Source: Varanus komodoensis (lineage: Eukaryota > Chordata > Lepidosauria > Squamata > Varanidae). Taken from it: DNA of 64,000 nt. Made by a program: the position numbers and the translations under genes. The stretch covers positions 32,548,716 to 32,612,715 of the forward strand of contig NW_025336598.1 in assembly GCF_004798865.1 (NCBI RefSeq), given 5' to 3'. Below the pieces are notes generated by a model. The model did not search any database, was not told the DNA's origin, and saw nothing but the letters and a program-made list of their open reading frames with translations. Each line of letters begins with the position of its first letter. Within the stretch, counting starts at the first letter, position 1. Positions 38,101-47,480 of the stretch are shown here, piece by piece.

Positions 38101-41100
38101 CTGGGGTTCTTGTCCTCTTTCTCCATCTCTCCCAGAAAAGAAGGCAAGTAGCAAGTGAATGACATACATCACCATTACAACAATTTCACTTTCCTTCCTC
38201 CATTCTGTTTTTACTTAACACCAGCATCTTTATATAGCCTTATAATGTAATGGGACAAGTATTAACTATACCTGAGCATGGATAAACAAGAAGAGCCACC
38301 ATTTCACCATTACCTATTCAATTTTACTATCCTACGGCTGCCCACTTAACATCTGGCTGTGTTCCCCAAACTGGGAGTATACCAAGTATTACTAGCTTCT
38401 TTATTCTATGCCAGAAGTATCTGTTTCCAAAATAATCTCTTCTCCAAAATAATCTCTTCTCCCATTGTTAATTTAAATCATTCTCTCCCAGTTTTTCACT
38501 ATTTATATCCTTTTTCCTATAACTCAAAGCAGCTTACATCATTCTCCCTCCTGCTGCTTTCAATCTTACCCCCGTAACAATCCTGTGAGGTGGGTTGGGC
38601 TAAGAGTCTGTGACTGGCCCTAAGTCACCCAGGTGGCTCCATGGCTGAGCAGGGACTAGAACCCAGACTGAGTTCCAGTCCCACACTCTTAACCACTACA
38701 CCACACTGGCTTTCGCTTTGGCTGGGAAAGAACTCAGAACTCATACTTATTTCAGTAACCATTACAATTCTGGCAACAATGTCATATTTTCACATCTATC
38801 AACTCCTCCAGTAATCAGAAAGCAAGTAGAGCTTACAACTGGCCTAAAGAGCCATTTCTGCTTTAGGCAAGTATAAACACAATAGAGAAGACACAGAAGA
38901 TGTGACACAAACAGATAAGATTCCATTTTCTGTGCATCCCTTAAAATAAACTCAAAACCATTTTGATGACAAAAGACATTTTTCAACTTTATATTTAAGA
39001 ATTTCTTGCTTCTTTTATATTCAGATTAAAGGATATTAAGACAGATGAGTGCTTGGCTCTAAAACTATTGTTGCCTGATGAGATTTAATTTAGTATGTAT
39101 CTTCTACCAAGAAGTACATTTGAAATAACATGGGATGCACAGCAGCTATTTCAAGTGATCACTAACTTCCACCAGAGCCCAATTTCATAGACTACAGGTG
39201 CTATTTAGGACAGTCCTCACATAGCCCCTGCTCCAAACCACATGAAATTATTCTTAGAAGTGTTTTTCTGATCAGCTCCTAGTTCCACAAATAGAGCACT
39301 ATATTCAATCAAATGAACCCCTATATGAGCTATACATACCAAAGAAATTCATGCCTCAACAAGAATAATTGCTGTATAAATGGCACTTTTGTTGGGTACT
39401 AAACATGCAACCATACTTGAAATACAGTGCCTTGTTTTCCAATGTAACCTTAAGTTTAAAAGTGGGTTTTCAGACCTTGCTGAAACCCCATCAATGCTAG
39501 ATGGTGCTCCTACTGTGAAGACATCTTGCCATAAATCTTCATAAGATGTGCTCAATAGTAACACGTAAACTATTAGTATAAATCTTTAAATGTCAATCTT
39601 TGGATATCATGCTGTAAAGACCATAGCAATTAAAATGCCAAGGGGAAGGAGGAAATCTAAAGGAAAGTTACTCACCTGAAACTGGAGTTCTTCATGCATA
39701 CTGCCTTTGTAGATCCACACTCTTGAGAGAATGCATATTGGCATCACAAGTCTCCAAACGCTCTAGAGACCAATGACCTGTGGGGCCGTGCATATGCCCT
39801 TTGGTGAATCTTTACCATAACCTTTTAACCAGCTTTTTTGCCCAGATTACACTAATTCTGGTGCTACTCTAATAGCTAGCTAAGTGCAATGTACATGACT
39901 CTCCCAACCCAAAAGCCTCAAAAATAAGACCAGAAAAATATTTTCTGTGCTGTTCACTTTAATATTTGTCCATTAATACCCAGAACTAGTCTATATGTTT
40001 CTCTTAACCTTGCAGGGAGAAAAGAACACTACTCCACTTAAACAGCCTCCCCATTTTAATATGTCACATAATCTCACAAATAAGATATATATAAGACAGT
40101 GATTTGCAGCCAAAGAACTCAAATGTCAGACTGACTGAGGATATACTCAAACTAAGAGGTTAACAACTTAGAGAGATTCTCCTTGTTCAAAATTTCTTAT
40201 CAAGGAAGTTTTTCCTTCCTTGACTGCCTGTGTCTAAACTTCTGCTGCCAAAACAGCAGCTAAAAGCAAGAAGTTCCATTTGATATCTGTTTTCAGATTG
40301 AATAAGTAAATAAAGATAATAACTTTTTCAAGAAGCTGTATTAAACTTATAGATTTACTTGGGAGTCTGCAAATATTTTTAACAAGATGCTGGAAAATTA
40401 GATATATAAATCTATAAACACAGGGTCATTTAAACATGTACTAACCTATCATATGGGAAACTAATTACAGTCTTTGACCAACGTTTGGCCAGTTTTCAAA
40501 CAGGCTGTTCTAATTTCCTTCTCCCCAGTTACTCATAAAAAGAAAACCTGAAGCATTTCAATCTGCTATTTATTTATCTAAAGCAAATCTATACAGTGAT
40601 CTTCTATTGAATATGCAATTGGCTGGTAGCCACAGGTAATCATGTATTCCACAAGATAATGAAAGCTGACAAAAAGATGGCTCTCCTAATTTTTCCTGCA
40701 TCAATCTGTGTGGTTTCCGCACTGACTGTGAAAGAGAAGCTTATCCCTCAGTTCTGCCCATATAGGCCAGCATATTGGGGAAAAAACTTTTTTTGAACTA
40801 GTTTTTAAAGCTATTGATATCCTTTGTTTCTTTGCTGGCAGTAGATGAAGGGGTGGACAACATGAAATCCAGTATCTTGAAAAGTAAAAAAATACATGCT
40901 ATATTTTGTGAGATTATTTTCATAGCTGCTGTACAGATACTACTAATGTATTACCTACTGCTGAACAAGGTCCAGAGAACTTATCCTATTCCTAATACTA
41001 TACTCAGCAAAAAAGCAGCACTCTTTCAAAACTTTAGAGTATGATCTTAGACTAACTTACCTGTCCAGCAATAGCAGAGAAGAATGTCCACAAAGGATCA

Positions 41101-42532
41101 GCAGCAGCGGCAGCAGCATAAGCACCAGAATAAACAGAATAACCAGGAGAAACACCATGGACCACACTGGGCACTCCTCCGGGGACTGGCTGGCCCATTG
41201 CCATTTGCATTGGCATCTGACCACGATAAGTTCCATACTTAAAAAACAGAACAAACATATTTCACTACATTTACCAGCTCAGTATCAATACCCATTACCA
41301 ATGAGACATTTTCATAGCATTAAAATGCCTCATATGCCCAAGTGTACACATGTAATCCAGTTCTGTTTGCCAAAATCCAAAGAGCACGACCAAAAAGCAG
41401 TTAAAGCAGCAGATATTTTTGGCAACTAGCCTGGAAACCACCAACAGGCTTTACTGCTGTAACAACAAAAATACAGCACAGTACACTTTCTACTCTGCTA
41501 TTCTGTTGATAACCTTAGTGAAGGAACAAACAGGGTCAAATGAATACTTGAAGATAGCTCCGATAACGTAGCATAACCAGAAATGTTTAGAAATTGTGCC
41601 AGCAGTGAAAAGGAAAGCTAGCCAACTTCAGCTGCCTTTGCCCTGATTACATGTACCAAAAAGTTTACATAACTGGGGAAGGAAAATGAGGCAGGGTTGG
41701 CTTATTTTCATATCCTTCACAAGGCAGCTGCATGCTCCTCATCACAATTATCTCTGTGGGATAAGTAGTCTGCCATATACCTTCACTGAGTCTGAACAAG
41801 CTGCACCCAATAAGGATAATTATGCTAAACACGTAAAGTGTCCCCAGCACACCAGGAGTAGAAAAACTAATCACAGTGATCTAGTTCACATGTAATTCCA
41901 AACCTGGTGCCCTCCAAATGCGTTCGAGTATATCCCCCAATCATCTTATATCCTATTGTACAAACTTACTCAGGGCTTCTGCTTTTAAGAATCTAATCTT
42001 TGAAAGCATTTACATTAGAATTACCCCCCTTCATTTTCGAACCTTTAACAACAGCTTAAGGGCCAGAAACGTCATGCCCCACACGCAGCAACTTAATATT
42101 GCCGTCCAAGGCAGGCAAGAGTGGCAGGCCAAGAGATTAAAAAAAGGGGAAGCAAATTTAAAACTGGCTTATTCAAGCTGGGCTGCCAGAAGCAAGCACA
42201 GCTTCCATTTCTTCTCCCGCGGGTAACAGCCCCTTCTCTGGCCTCCTAGCCAACTGCAAGGTAGAACGTGGGCAGGCAAGGAAATAGCGGAGACGGAGAG
42301 ACGGGGCTTCCGAAGGCCTCAAAAAGAAGGCCCCGGGCTGAGTTAGTTCGGCTGAACTTGCTCCACTCCGGCTCGCCGGCGAGGGCGACCGGAAGGACCC
42401 CAAAAGCGAGGCTGAGTGCGTAGCCCAAAACCAGAGAAAGGGCCTAAAGGGCAGCACGAGAGCGCGGGGCAAGCGGGGCTTCTCCCCTCGCCTCCTCGCG
42501 TTACTCACCGCTCCGAACCCCGGATACGTCAT
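29127..42532 (-). CDS. GCA: GCA (grancalcin), complete coding region, eight exons
   Basis: Minus-strand segments, from the start: 42509-42532, 41061-41237, 35432-35501, 34270-34313, 32541-32688, 31791-31904, 31013-31071 and 29127-29153. They sum to 663 bases: 220 codons and TGA, with matching phases at every junction and GT-AG introns throughout. Human grancalcin is 217 residues. It is a soluble penta-EF-hand protein, abundant in neutrophils and macrophages, that dimerises, binds calcium and moves to granules and membranes; it can bind L-plastin. The joined product has a Gly/Pro/Met-rich N-terminus (1-60) and EF-hand loops near residues 66-77, 105-117, 135-146 and 165-177. The degenerate fifth hand covers 193-220 and ends FLQCTMAI (human FLQGTMAI). 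Sorcin and PDCD6 are relatives, but the end motif, MGQPVP and the neighbours favour GCA. The gene is divergent from IFIH1 and convergent with KCNH7. Confidence 0.96.
29154..31012 (-). other. GCA intron 7 (1.9 kb)
   Basis: GT-AG borders. It contains a CR1 3' end at 30525-30640. The rest is undistinguished AT-rich sequence with chance open frames. Confidence 0.8.
30525..30640 (-). mobile_element. CR1 LINE 3' end fragment
   Basis: ACCATAGAATAGAATAGTTG then GAAGGGACC...AAGGCCATCGAGACCAATGCC is the antisense form of the CR1 3' end, with its tandem ATTCTATG octamers on the minus strand. Confidence 0.75.
31013..31071 (-). CDS. GCA: GCA exon 7: start of EF-hand 5 (dimerisation)
   Basis: 59 bases: [20 protein letters not shown]. 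The acceptor is TTTTGAAG and the donor is GATGAT|GTAAGT. In penta-EF proteins the fifth hand pairs with its counterpart in the partner subunit. The middle, [10 protein letters not shown], differs from human HLQQGSANFI but keeps hydrophobic spacing. Confidence 0.94.
31072..31790 (-). other. GCA intron 6 (0.7 kb)
   Basis: GT-AG borders; no repeat or other feature recognised. Confidence 0.8.
31791..31904 (-). CDS. GCA: GCA exon 6: EF-hand 4 region
   Basis: Acceptor TGTCTAG, donor GACAG|GTAAGA. It encodes [36 protein letters not shown] and T, nearly identical to human GCA. The plus-strand open frame covering it is an antisense shadow. Confidence 0.96.
31905..32540 (-). other. GCA intron 5 (0.6 kb)
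   Basis: GT-AG borders; no repeat or other feature recognised. Confidence 0.8.
32541..32688 (-). CDS. GCA: GCA exon 5: EF-hands 2 and 3
   Basis: Acceptor TACTTAAG, donor ATGG|GTAAGA; 148 bases. It encodes [16 protein letters not shown] (EF2, with D105 from exon 4) and [14 protein letters not shown] (EF3), separated by [13 protein letters not shown]. Both loops keep Asp at positions 1 and 3, the central Gly and the closing acidic residue or equivalent, so EF3 in particular should bind calcium. Confidence 0.96.
32689..34269 (-). other. GCA intron 4 (1.6 kb)
   Basis: GT-AG borders; AT-rich, no repeat recognised with confidence. Confidence 0.8.
34270..34313 (-). CDS. GCA: GCA exon 4 (44 bp micro-exon)
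   Basis: Acceptor AATTTCAG, donor GAT|GTATCC. It encodes [15 protein letters not shown], matching human [15 protein letters not shown] with one change. It is too short for open-frame detection but in phase with both neighbours. Confidence 0.95.
34774..34790 (+). repeat. Poly-A run (17)
   Basis: An uninterrupted A homopolymer in GCA intron 3; no retroposon body was recognised before it. Confidence 0.9.
34930..35035. repeat. Palindromic repeat, CCAGATGTTG family, diverged
   Basis: AACATGGGTGGGGAACAGT at the left, then TCTGATCACTGACC and CACCTGGAGGGCTGCAAGTT at the right, match the outer blocks of the family. Confidence 0.4.
35432..35501 (-). CDS. GCA: GCA exon 3: EF-hand 1 loop
   Basis: 70 bases encoding [20 protein letters not shown] and TYS. 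The calcium loop begins in the previous exon (AGQ) and continues with the acidic D, E and E positions here. The donor is TCTC|GTAAGA; it ends after the first base of a proline codon. Confidence 0.95.
38500..38710 (-). repeat. MIR-like tRNA-derived SINE, nearly complete
   Basis: On the minus strand it begins GCCAGTGTGGTGTAGTGGTT with AAGAGTGTGGGACT (tRNA-like A box). It continues through a CTCAGCCATGG and CACAGGATTG core and ends GATGTAAGCTGCTTTGAG with an AT-rich tail. Structure and order match 57287-57497. Confidence 0.8.
39655..39780 (-). repeat. Interspersed repeat, same family as 1-306
   Basis: AGTTACTCACCTGAAACTGG and AGTTCTTCATGCATACTG are the reverse complement of the block at 272-305. 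The body is too diverged to set the far limit. Confidence 0.4.
41061..41237 (-). CDS. GCA: GCA exon 2: Gly/Pro-rich N-terminal domain
   Basis: 177 bases in phase 0, bounded by TTTTTTAAG| and |GTAAGT. It encodes [20 protein letters not shown], then [15 protein letters not shown], a run of six alanines, and [13 protein letters not shown], which opens the first EF-hand. MGQPVP and TYFSAVAGQ-like segments match human GCA. The alanine run is not in the human protein as I recall it. Confidence 0.94.
41238..42508 (-). other. GCA intron 1 (1.3 kb)
   Basis: GT-AG borders. The last 300 bases next to exon 1 are CpG-rich and belong to the promoter island. Near 41898-41960 is a partial CCAGATGTTG-family repeat. 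Confidence 0.8.
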
Positions 42533-42780
42533 GTCAACCGCTGAAAGGCTCCCCGGAGAGCAACGGGCCTCCTCTCTACGGTAACGGCCACAAAGACTTC
42601 CGAACTCGTCGCTCGAAAAGGCGGAAATTCCTTTACTTGCTCCGCCTCCCTATCGAAGCTTGCGATTGGCTAACGTGATCGCCGACCTCCTTTCGGGATA
42701 GGTTTCCGAGCTGAGAAGGTGGGACGAAAGGGGGAAGAGAAGTAAAAGGCGGGCCTAACGCGGAAGTGGAAGGGTGGAGT
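42190..42780 (-). promoter_or_regulatory. CpG-rich promoter of GCA
   Basis: A sharp rise in GC and CpG around the GCA start codon, with many CG dinucleotides in 42220-42640 against AT-rich flanks. ETS-type cores are present: CGGAAGT at about 42764 on the plus strand and CGGAAGT on the minus strand at about 42596. No TATA box was seen at a fitting distance, so dispersed initiation just above 42532 is likely. Confidence 0.75.
42509..42532 (-). CDS. GCA: GCA exon 1, start codon
   Basis: ATG at 42532-42530 (minus) is followed by ACGTATCCGGGG, encoding MTYPGFGA (human MAYPGYGG). The donor is GCG|GTGAGT. The base at -3 is G, a fair initiation context, and the exon sits in a CpG-rich promoter. Confidence 0.93.
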
Positions 42781-43586
42781 GCTTTTCGCTTACATATAGA
42801 GAGGTTTGACAAAATGCAGAGGCAAAAATTGTTAGACTAACCTATTCTGTATTCTTTCTAAAACTTCCGGGTTTATTGGAAGTTTTAGTTTTGTCAATGT
42901 TGCCCATGGGGTCGGGCACGGCTTTGCGACTAACAACACCAAAAAGAGGAGCTTTCTGATTTGGATCCAATTTGCACATAAGTGGGTTGTAGAAGAATGG
43001 GTTTGCTTGACATATTATGGTACATAATTGTGTTCTGCCTTCAGGATATCATATTCCCCAGGGATCCTTGTTAATCTTTTGCAGAAGAAAGTTCTGTGGT
43101 ATCCTGCAGATTTTGGGGACTGGAGACCGTGTTATCAGAGGCATAAAACGACTTTTCTTGCGGCGTATACACACATGCATAAAAGTGGCAGGAGTACGCA
43201 AAAAGATGGTTTGCAAGAGAAAACCGAAGCATGTGCTTCATGGAAAGACAAAATACTGCCAATTGTTTTTGTTTTTTTTTAACTGAGATGCTTTATATGT
43301 GTCTTAGATTGTGTATCTTTTCATTCAGTCCAGGCCAAGGTCATGTTGATAAATCTAGAACATTTGCCTTCTCAAACTGAGATACATTCTATAAAAAAGT
43401 GATGAATACTTGAGCTAGCTTTTAAAAAGCAGCAACTAAAAAACACCTTTGTTAAGAAAGGAGAAAATAAGTGTTGAGGAATTGTGAAATGAAACAAGCT
43501 AAGAACACATTCCAGTAGGATAATATAAAAGTTTTGTGTAGCTCTTTAAAAATAGTTGGGGACCTGTTTGGCTGATATGGAGATGG

Positions 43587-44325
43587 TATTTAACACCAGT
43601 TAAGTTAAACCAAATTGACTATAAATACTCTAATACTTATTGGAGATGTGGAAAAGAGATTGGAACTTATTAACATATGTGGTGGGATTGTGATAATATA
43701 CAAAAGATATGGTTATGGTGTGTAATGAAATTAGAGAAATTCTAGATATAAATTTAGAAATGTCACCAAGAATTTTGTTATTGCTGCTGATTGAAAAACA
43801 GGATATAAATGAAGTTAAGAAAGAATTGGTCCTAAATCTGATAATGGCAGCTAGGTTAGTAACGGTTAAATATTGGAAACAGAATTGGGTTATACAAAGG
43901 AATGAATGGTATAATGAAATATGGAATATGATTGTTAATGATAAATTGACAACAGAAATAAAATTAAAAAGGAGGTAATAAAAGTAAAATATAATGAAAT
44001 GTGAGAAGATTTTGTAAAAGCAGTACTGATGGAAGGGAAAGGCTGTAAGCCTAATCAAGAATATATGAATTTTTGGAGGGGATATGGGTATAACTAAAGT
44101 AATTTAGTTAACAATTGTTAATTGTTATATAAAGTAAAATGGAGCTATAAACTGGCCTCCTGGGGAGTGGGTGCACAATGTTTTTTGTGTTGTGTTTTTT
44201 TTTAGTTATTTGTTGGGTTGTAGATGTTAATATTGATACATTTTGGTATGTATTGTATATTAACTGTTTGTATTTATGTTCTGTTAAATTTGAAAGGGGG
44301 GAAATAAACTATTGTGAAATTTGGT
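43587..44325 (+). mobile_element. L1 LINE, 3' end fragment
   Basis: The first part reads as the end of ORF2: YWRCGKEIGTY, then HMWWDCDNIQKIW, the zinc-knuckle-like WRCG...HMWW signature also seen in the L1 at 50567. Frames are broken, and a 3'UTR ending in GGGAAATAAACTATTGTG follows. It is strongly 5'-truncated and older than the copy at 50567. Confidence 0.75.
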
Positions 44326-44665
44326 GTCAGCTTTGGCCACGCCTACTTATTAAGCAAGTCCCATTGAATTCTGGGAGCTTCTATTTCAACTAAACAGGCT
44401 TAAGAATATTAGGTTGCAAATGGGTTTTCATTAGGATCTCAAGACATGTTGAACCACAGTTCTCAACCTCAACCTACTGAACAGGCTGATTTTGCTAAAT
44501 AGGAATTGTAGTCTAAACTTGCTAGAGGATATCTTGTTGCTTAAGCCTGCTTTAAACAAAGTTTATGGGCTCAACATGTCACAGCTGTGTGAAAGACAAG
44601 TTTGTATAAATGTGACTGCTAACAGAGATCATTGCTTGAAATTTCTTCACTTTGAACTAATGGTT

Positions 44666-44850
44666 TTGTTTCTTCACAAAGTCGGGTCCGACCCATCGCG
44701 ACCCCATGGACCACATTCCTCCAGGCCTTCCTGTCCTCCACCATCTCCCAGAGTCCACCCAAGCTCACACCAACTGCTTCAGTGACTCCATCCAGCCACC
44801 TCATCCTCTGCCGTCCCCTTCTCCTTTTGCCATCAATCATTCCCAGCTTC
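44666..44850 (-). mobile_element. BovB (RTE-type LINE) 3' fragment with target duplication
   Basis: The minus strand encodes GKRRRGRQRMRWLDGVTEAV, then LWEMVEDRKAWRNVVHGVA and RTRL, the characteristic C-terminus of BovB ORF2. Flanks are GAACTAATGGTT (44654-44665) and GAATTAATGGTT (44851-44862), a 12-base duplication with one difference. Only about 185 bases were inserted. BovB is known in squamates and in mammals that gained it by horizontal transfer. Confidence 0.8.
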
Positions 44851-46104
44851 GAATTAATGGTTAGAGGATCATTTCCTGGATGGGCAATCCACTTCCAGGG
44901 ATAAGGCTGCAGGTCACTGCTCTTTCTAGGTTATAACAACCAGGCACTTCAGGGTTCAAGTTTAGTATGCTCTGTGAGAACTTAACTGAAGTTAGCTAAA
45001 AAGTAAGGAAGAACCTGGAGGCGGGCAAGTTGGAGTAGTTGATCTCTGGGCATCTGTTGTGTGGTTTGCAGTTCTGCTGCTTTCTTGTATCATATAATTA
45101 TCTCATGCTCCCTCATCCAAGGGAAATGAGATCCTGTAGTACTGCTACAGCTAGACGTGTAGTGAACAAGAAACTATATTGCCTTCTACGAAAGTTAATG
45201 TGTGTCTTGTTCAGGCACCTACTCTAATGCTCACAGTATCTGCCTTGGTTAGATTGTTAGGATTATGTATGTGCAACAACCTGTTGTCTGTAAATATAAA
45301 ACATTTTTACGCTCTTTGTTGCTTGATGGTGCAGCCAGATGTTGTTACGAATGTGCTGCCTGCAATTGTGAGAATATTCACCCAACCAGCTTGGGCTTAT
45401 GCAGTACTAAATCTACTCTGCACATCACCACAAAGTATTTAGTTCTCACTAACACTGCCATTCAAAACTACTTCATAGCAAACAAGTTGCATTGAACATT
45501 ATAGGTCTTGCTTAGAAATGAGCATCTGCAGGAGGGACCAGCTTTTGTACATCTGATTCTGAACAGGAGGCGAAAGGACAAAGGGAGACAGATGCCTTTG
45601 GAGGTTACCTAATGAATATTCTTGGGCAGAGCATGAGGAAGGAGACATTTTAGATGAGGTGTGGGGTGGGAGGCAGTGCAAAAGGAATTCCTGGACCCAG
45701 CCAGGAAACAATAGTATAAATGAGTGGATTAATTACTAAGTGTCTGGTCTTCCCCCTTCTAGCCTGCACACCGAGGGTGGAGTCAGGAACTTTTCTGAAA
45801 GGGAGGGAAGGAGGGGAGGGTTCAGTTTGGATTCAACTCTTCAGATGGGCAGATGTTTCCGCTACATTCTGTTTCTCCAGCCTAAGAGGATCAGAGAACT
45901 TAAGCGCTGAATGTAGTTTCCAGCCATGTAACTCGTTCATCCTACTGCCTCATCTTGGGAGTTTATAGCCATTTTTCTGTCTAAGCATGACTGGGATTGT
46001 GTTCCATGGTGCCACAAGAGACTTTGCGAGCTATAAACTAGGGAATTTTTTAAAAGTGAATTGAGCAAAACTGGAATGCTCAATTCCAGATGAGCAAAAA
46101 CCAT

Positions 46105-46358
46105 CAAGTCGGGTCCGCCTGGCGCCGTCGTTGTTTTTCGGCGCCAGGCGAAGACCTTTTTATTTAAGCAGCATTTTAAATGTTAATATCATTGAATTTT
46201 ATTTGGCCAGGGCGGCTTATTTTATTCCAATGTATATATTTTAATTGTTATTGTTTTAATTTATTGTGTATTTTATTATGGTGTGAGCCGCCCCGAGGCT
46301 ACGGCAAGGGGCGGCATAGAAATGTTTTAATAAATAAATAAATAAACAAATAAATAAA
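46105..46358 (+). mobile_element. L2-like non-LTR element 3' end with (TAAA)n tail
   Basis: GGCGCCAGGCGAAGACCTTT, an AT-rich stretch, then the stem GCCGCCCC (46287-46294) with GGGGCGGC (46308-46315), and an AATAAATAAATAAATAAAC-type tail. This hairpin plus microsatellite tail is the usual end of squamate L2-like elements and their SINE partners. It ends only 125 bases before the IFIH1 ISRE. Confidence 0.65.
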
Positions 46359-46440
46359 AATGTAATTGATTTCCTCCGCGCAATGTGGACATGGAAAACG
46401 GGAATCTGGAAAGCACCTCAAGCAACTTGAAAAGGAATTG

Positions 46441-46457
46441 GTTCAGTTCCGCTTTCC
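46441..46457 (-). promoter_or_regulatory. Imperfect inverted ISRE-like site
   Basis: On the minus strand it reads GGAAAGCGGAACTGAAC, a GAAANNGAAACT element with one substitution. It lies 26 bases from the perfect ISRE, in the opposite orientation. Confidence 0.45.
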
Positions 46458-46482
46458 TCCTGAGAAGGCGAACGCCAGAGCA

Positions 46483-46500
46483 GAAATAGAAACTGAAACT
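46483..46500 (+). promoter_or_regulatory. Interferon-stimulated response element of IFIH1
   Basis: GAAATAGAAACTGAAACT contains three GAAANN units in register, the full consensus for ISGF3 (STAT1/STAT2/IRF9) and for IRF dimers. It lies 292 bases before the IFIH1 ATG, at the edge of the CpG-rich region, and no ATG occurs between it and the start codon. IFIH1 is a well known interferon-induced gene, so function is likely; use is not shown by sequence alone. Confidence 0.8.
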
Positions 46501-46539
46501 GCTGTTTTGTCAGAAACGCGACGCCCCAGCCGCCAGCCT

Positions 46540-47480
46540 AACTTAGTTAAAACCAAGAGAGCAAGCCGGGAAGTTGCGTGACTCCGGCGTCCTCCGTAAG
46601 GAGATCGGTAACCGAGAAGGAAGGCACGGAGCTAGGGGCTTGTGTTCCTGGAAAGCTAGCACAGCGACTGCTTCCCCCGAGTGGAGAGAAGGCGCTGGGC
46701 CGAGAGAGGCGAAGCTTGGAAAGATCCCTGCAATCGCGCCGCCTGGACTGCTTGAAGGGGAAGGCAGGAAGGGGTCCCTGTTGGCAACAGAATGGAAGAG
46801 GCGGCGGCGGCGGCGGCGAGTCCATCCCACGACGAGTCCATCCTCTACCTGATTTCTTGCTTCAGGTCCAGGATCAAGAATAGCATTCAGGTGAATCGAG
46901 TTATGGACTTCATGCCGTCCTTGAGCCACGAGCACAAGGATCGCCTCCGAGCGGCCCAGCGGAACCAAGGGGACGTCGAGGCCGCGGAGCTGCTGCTGCA
47001 GCTCTTGGAGAACGGAGCTGCGCGCTCGCCGGGCATGTGCCAGGAGTTCTGCCAGGCGCTGGCGCAGGGCGGCTTTCTGGCCGCCGACTACGTGGACCCC
47101 AGCCTGCGCGGGCTGCCCTCGCCTGCCGCCGAAGCGGTCAACGACCTGGGCAGGTACCTGGTGGACGTGTTCTTCGGCCATTTGGTGCAGGCGCTGCGGG
47201 CCCTGCAGGTGGCGATGAAGTGTCTGCAGATGAATCTCCTCGACGACCAGGACCTGCAGCAGGTAGGAGCTGTCTTTGCTCAGATCCAAAATTCATGGCC
47301 TGCGCCAGGACAAGCCTATGGCGTTTGGAGGGACGGCGGGGCGTGGCGCTCCAGAGCTATGGTGGCCTTCGTCATTCGCCATTGGCTGTGCCAGCTCGGG
47401 CGACCAGCCAGGGCATCTGGAAGGCCACGGGTTGCCCCGGCCTGCATCGGTGCACCTAGAGACCAGAGGTGCACAAATGG
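46540..47480 (+). promoter_or_regulatory. CpG-rich region over the IFIH1 promoter and exon 1
   Basis: High GC and dense CG dinucleotides run from about 46540 through exon 1 into intron 1, in contrast to the AT-rich flanks. This covers the likely 5'UTR (about 46520-46791). It is also why long antisense open frames appear here. Confidence 0.7.
46792..47262 (+). CDS. IFIH1: IFIH1 exon 1: CARD1 and start of CARD2
   Basis: 471 bases, 157 codons, donor CTGCAGCAG|GTAGGA. It starts MEE, six alanines, SPSHDES, then [16 protein letters not shown] (human YLISCFRARVKMYIQV). Also recognisable are [13 protein letters not shown] (human QAVELLLSTLEKG) and [12 protein letters not shown] (human YMNPELTDLPSP). 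It ends DDQDLQQ. The alanine run is encoded by six GCG codons at 46801-46818. Confidence 0.95.

Larger units (their letters stand above)
35502..41060 (-). other. GCA intron 2 (5.6 kb)
   Basis: GT-AG borders. It contains a minus-strand MIR-like SINE at 38500 and one end of the repeat seen at the window start (39655-39780). A 17-base unit is duplicated in tandem near 38430-38462 (AAAATAATCTCTTCTCC twice). No other gene is seen. Confidence 0.75.
42781..46482. other. Divergent intergenic region between GCA and IFIH1
   Basis: No gene supported. It holds an L1 3' end (43587-44325), a BovB fragment (44666-44850), a block at 45830-45860 shared with 50360-50395, and an L2-like tail (46105-46358) just before the IFIH1 promoter. 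The stretch 44.9-45.8 kb is otherwise undistinguished. Confidence 0.75.

Noticed and set aside
46543-47289. Minus-strand open frame of 248 codons over IFIH1 exon 1
   Set aside because: It is the antisense of a GC-rich coding exon in which stop codons are rare. Its protein resembles nothing known, while the sense strand is clearly MDA5 CARD1.
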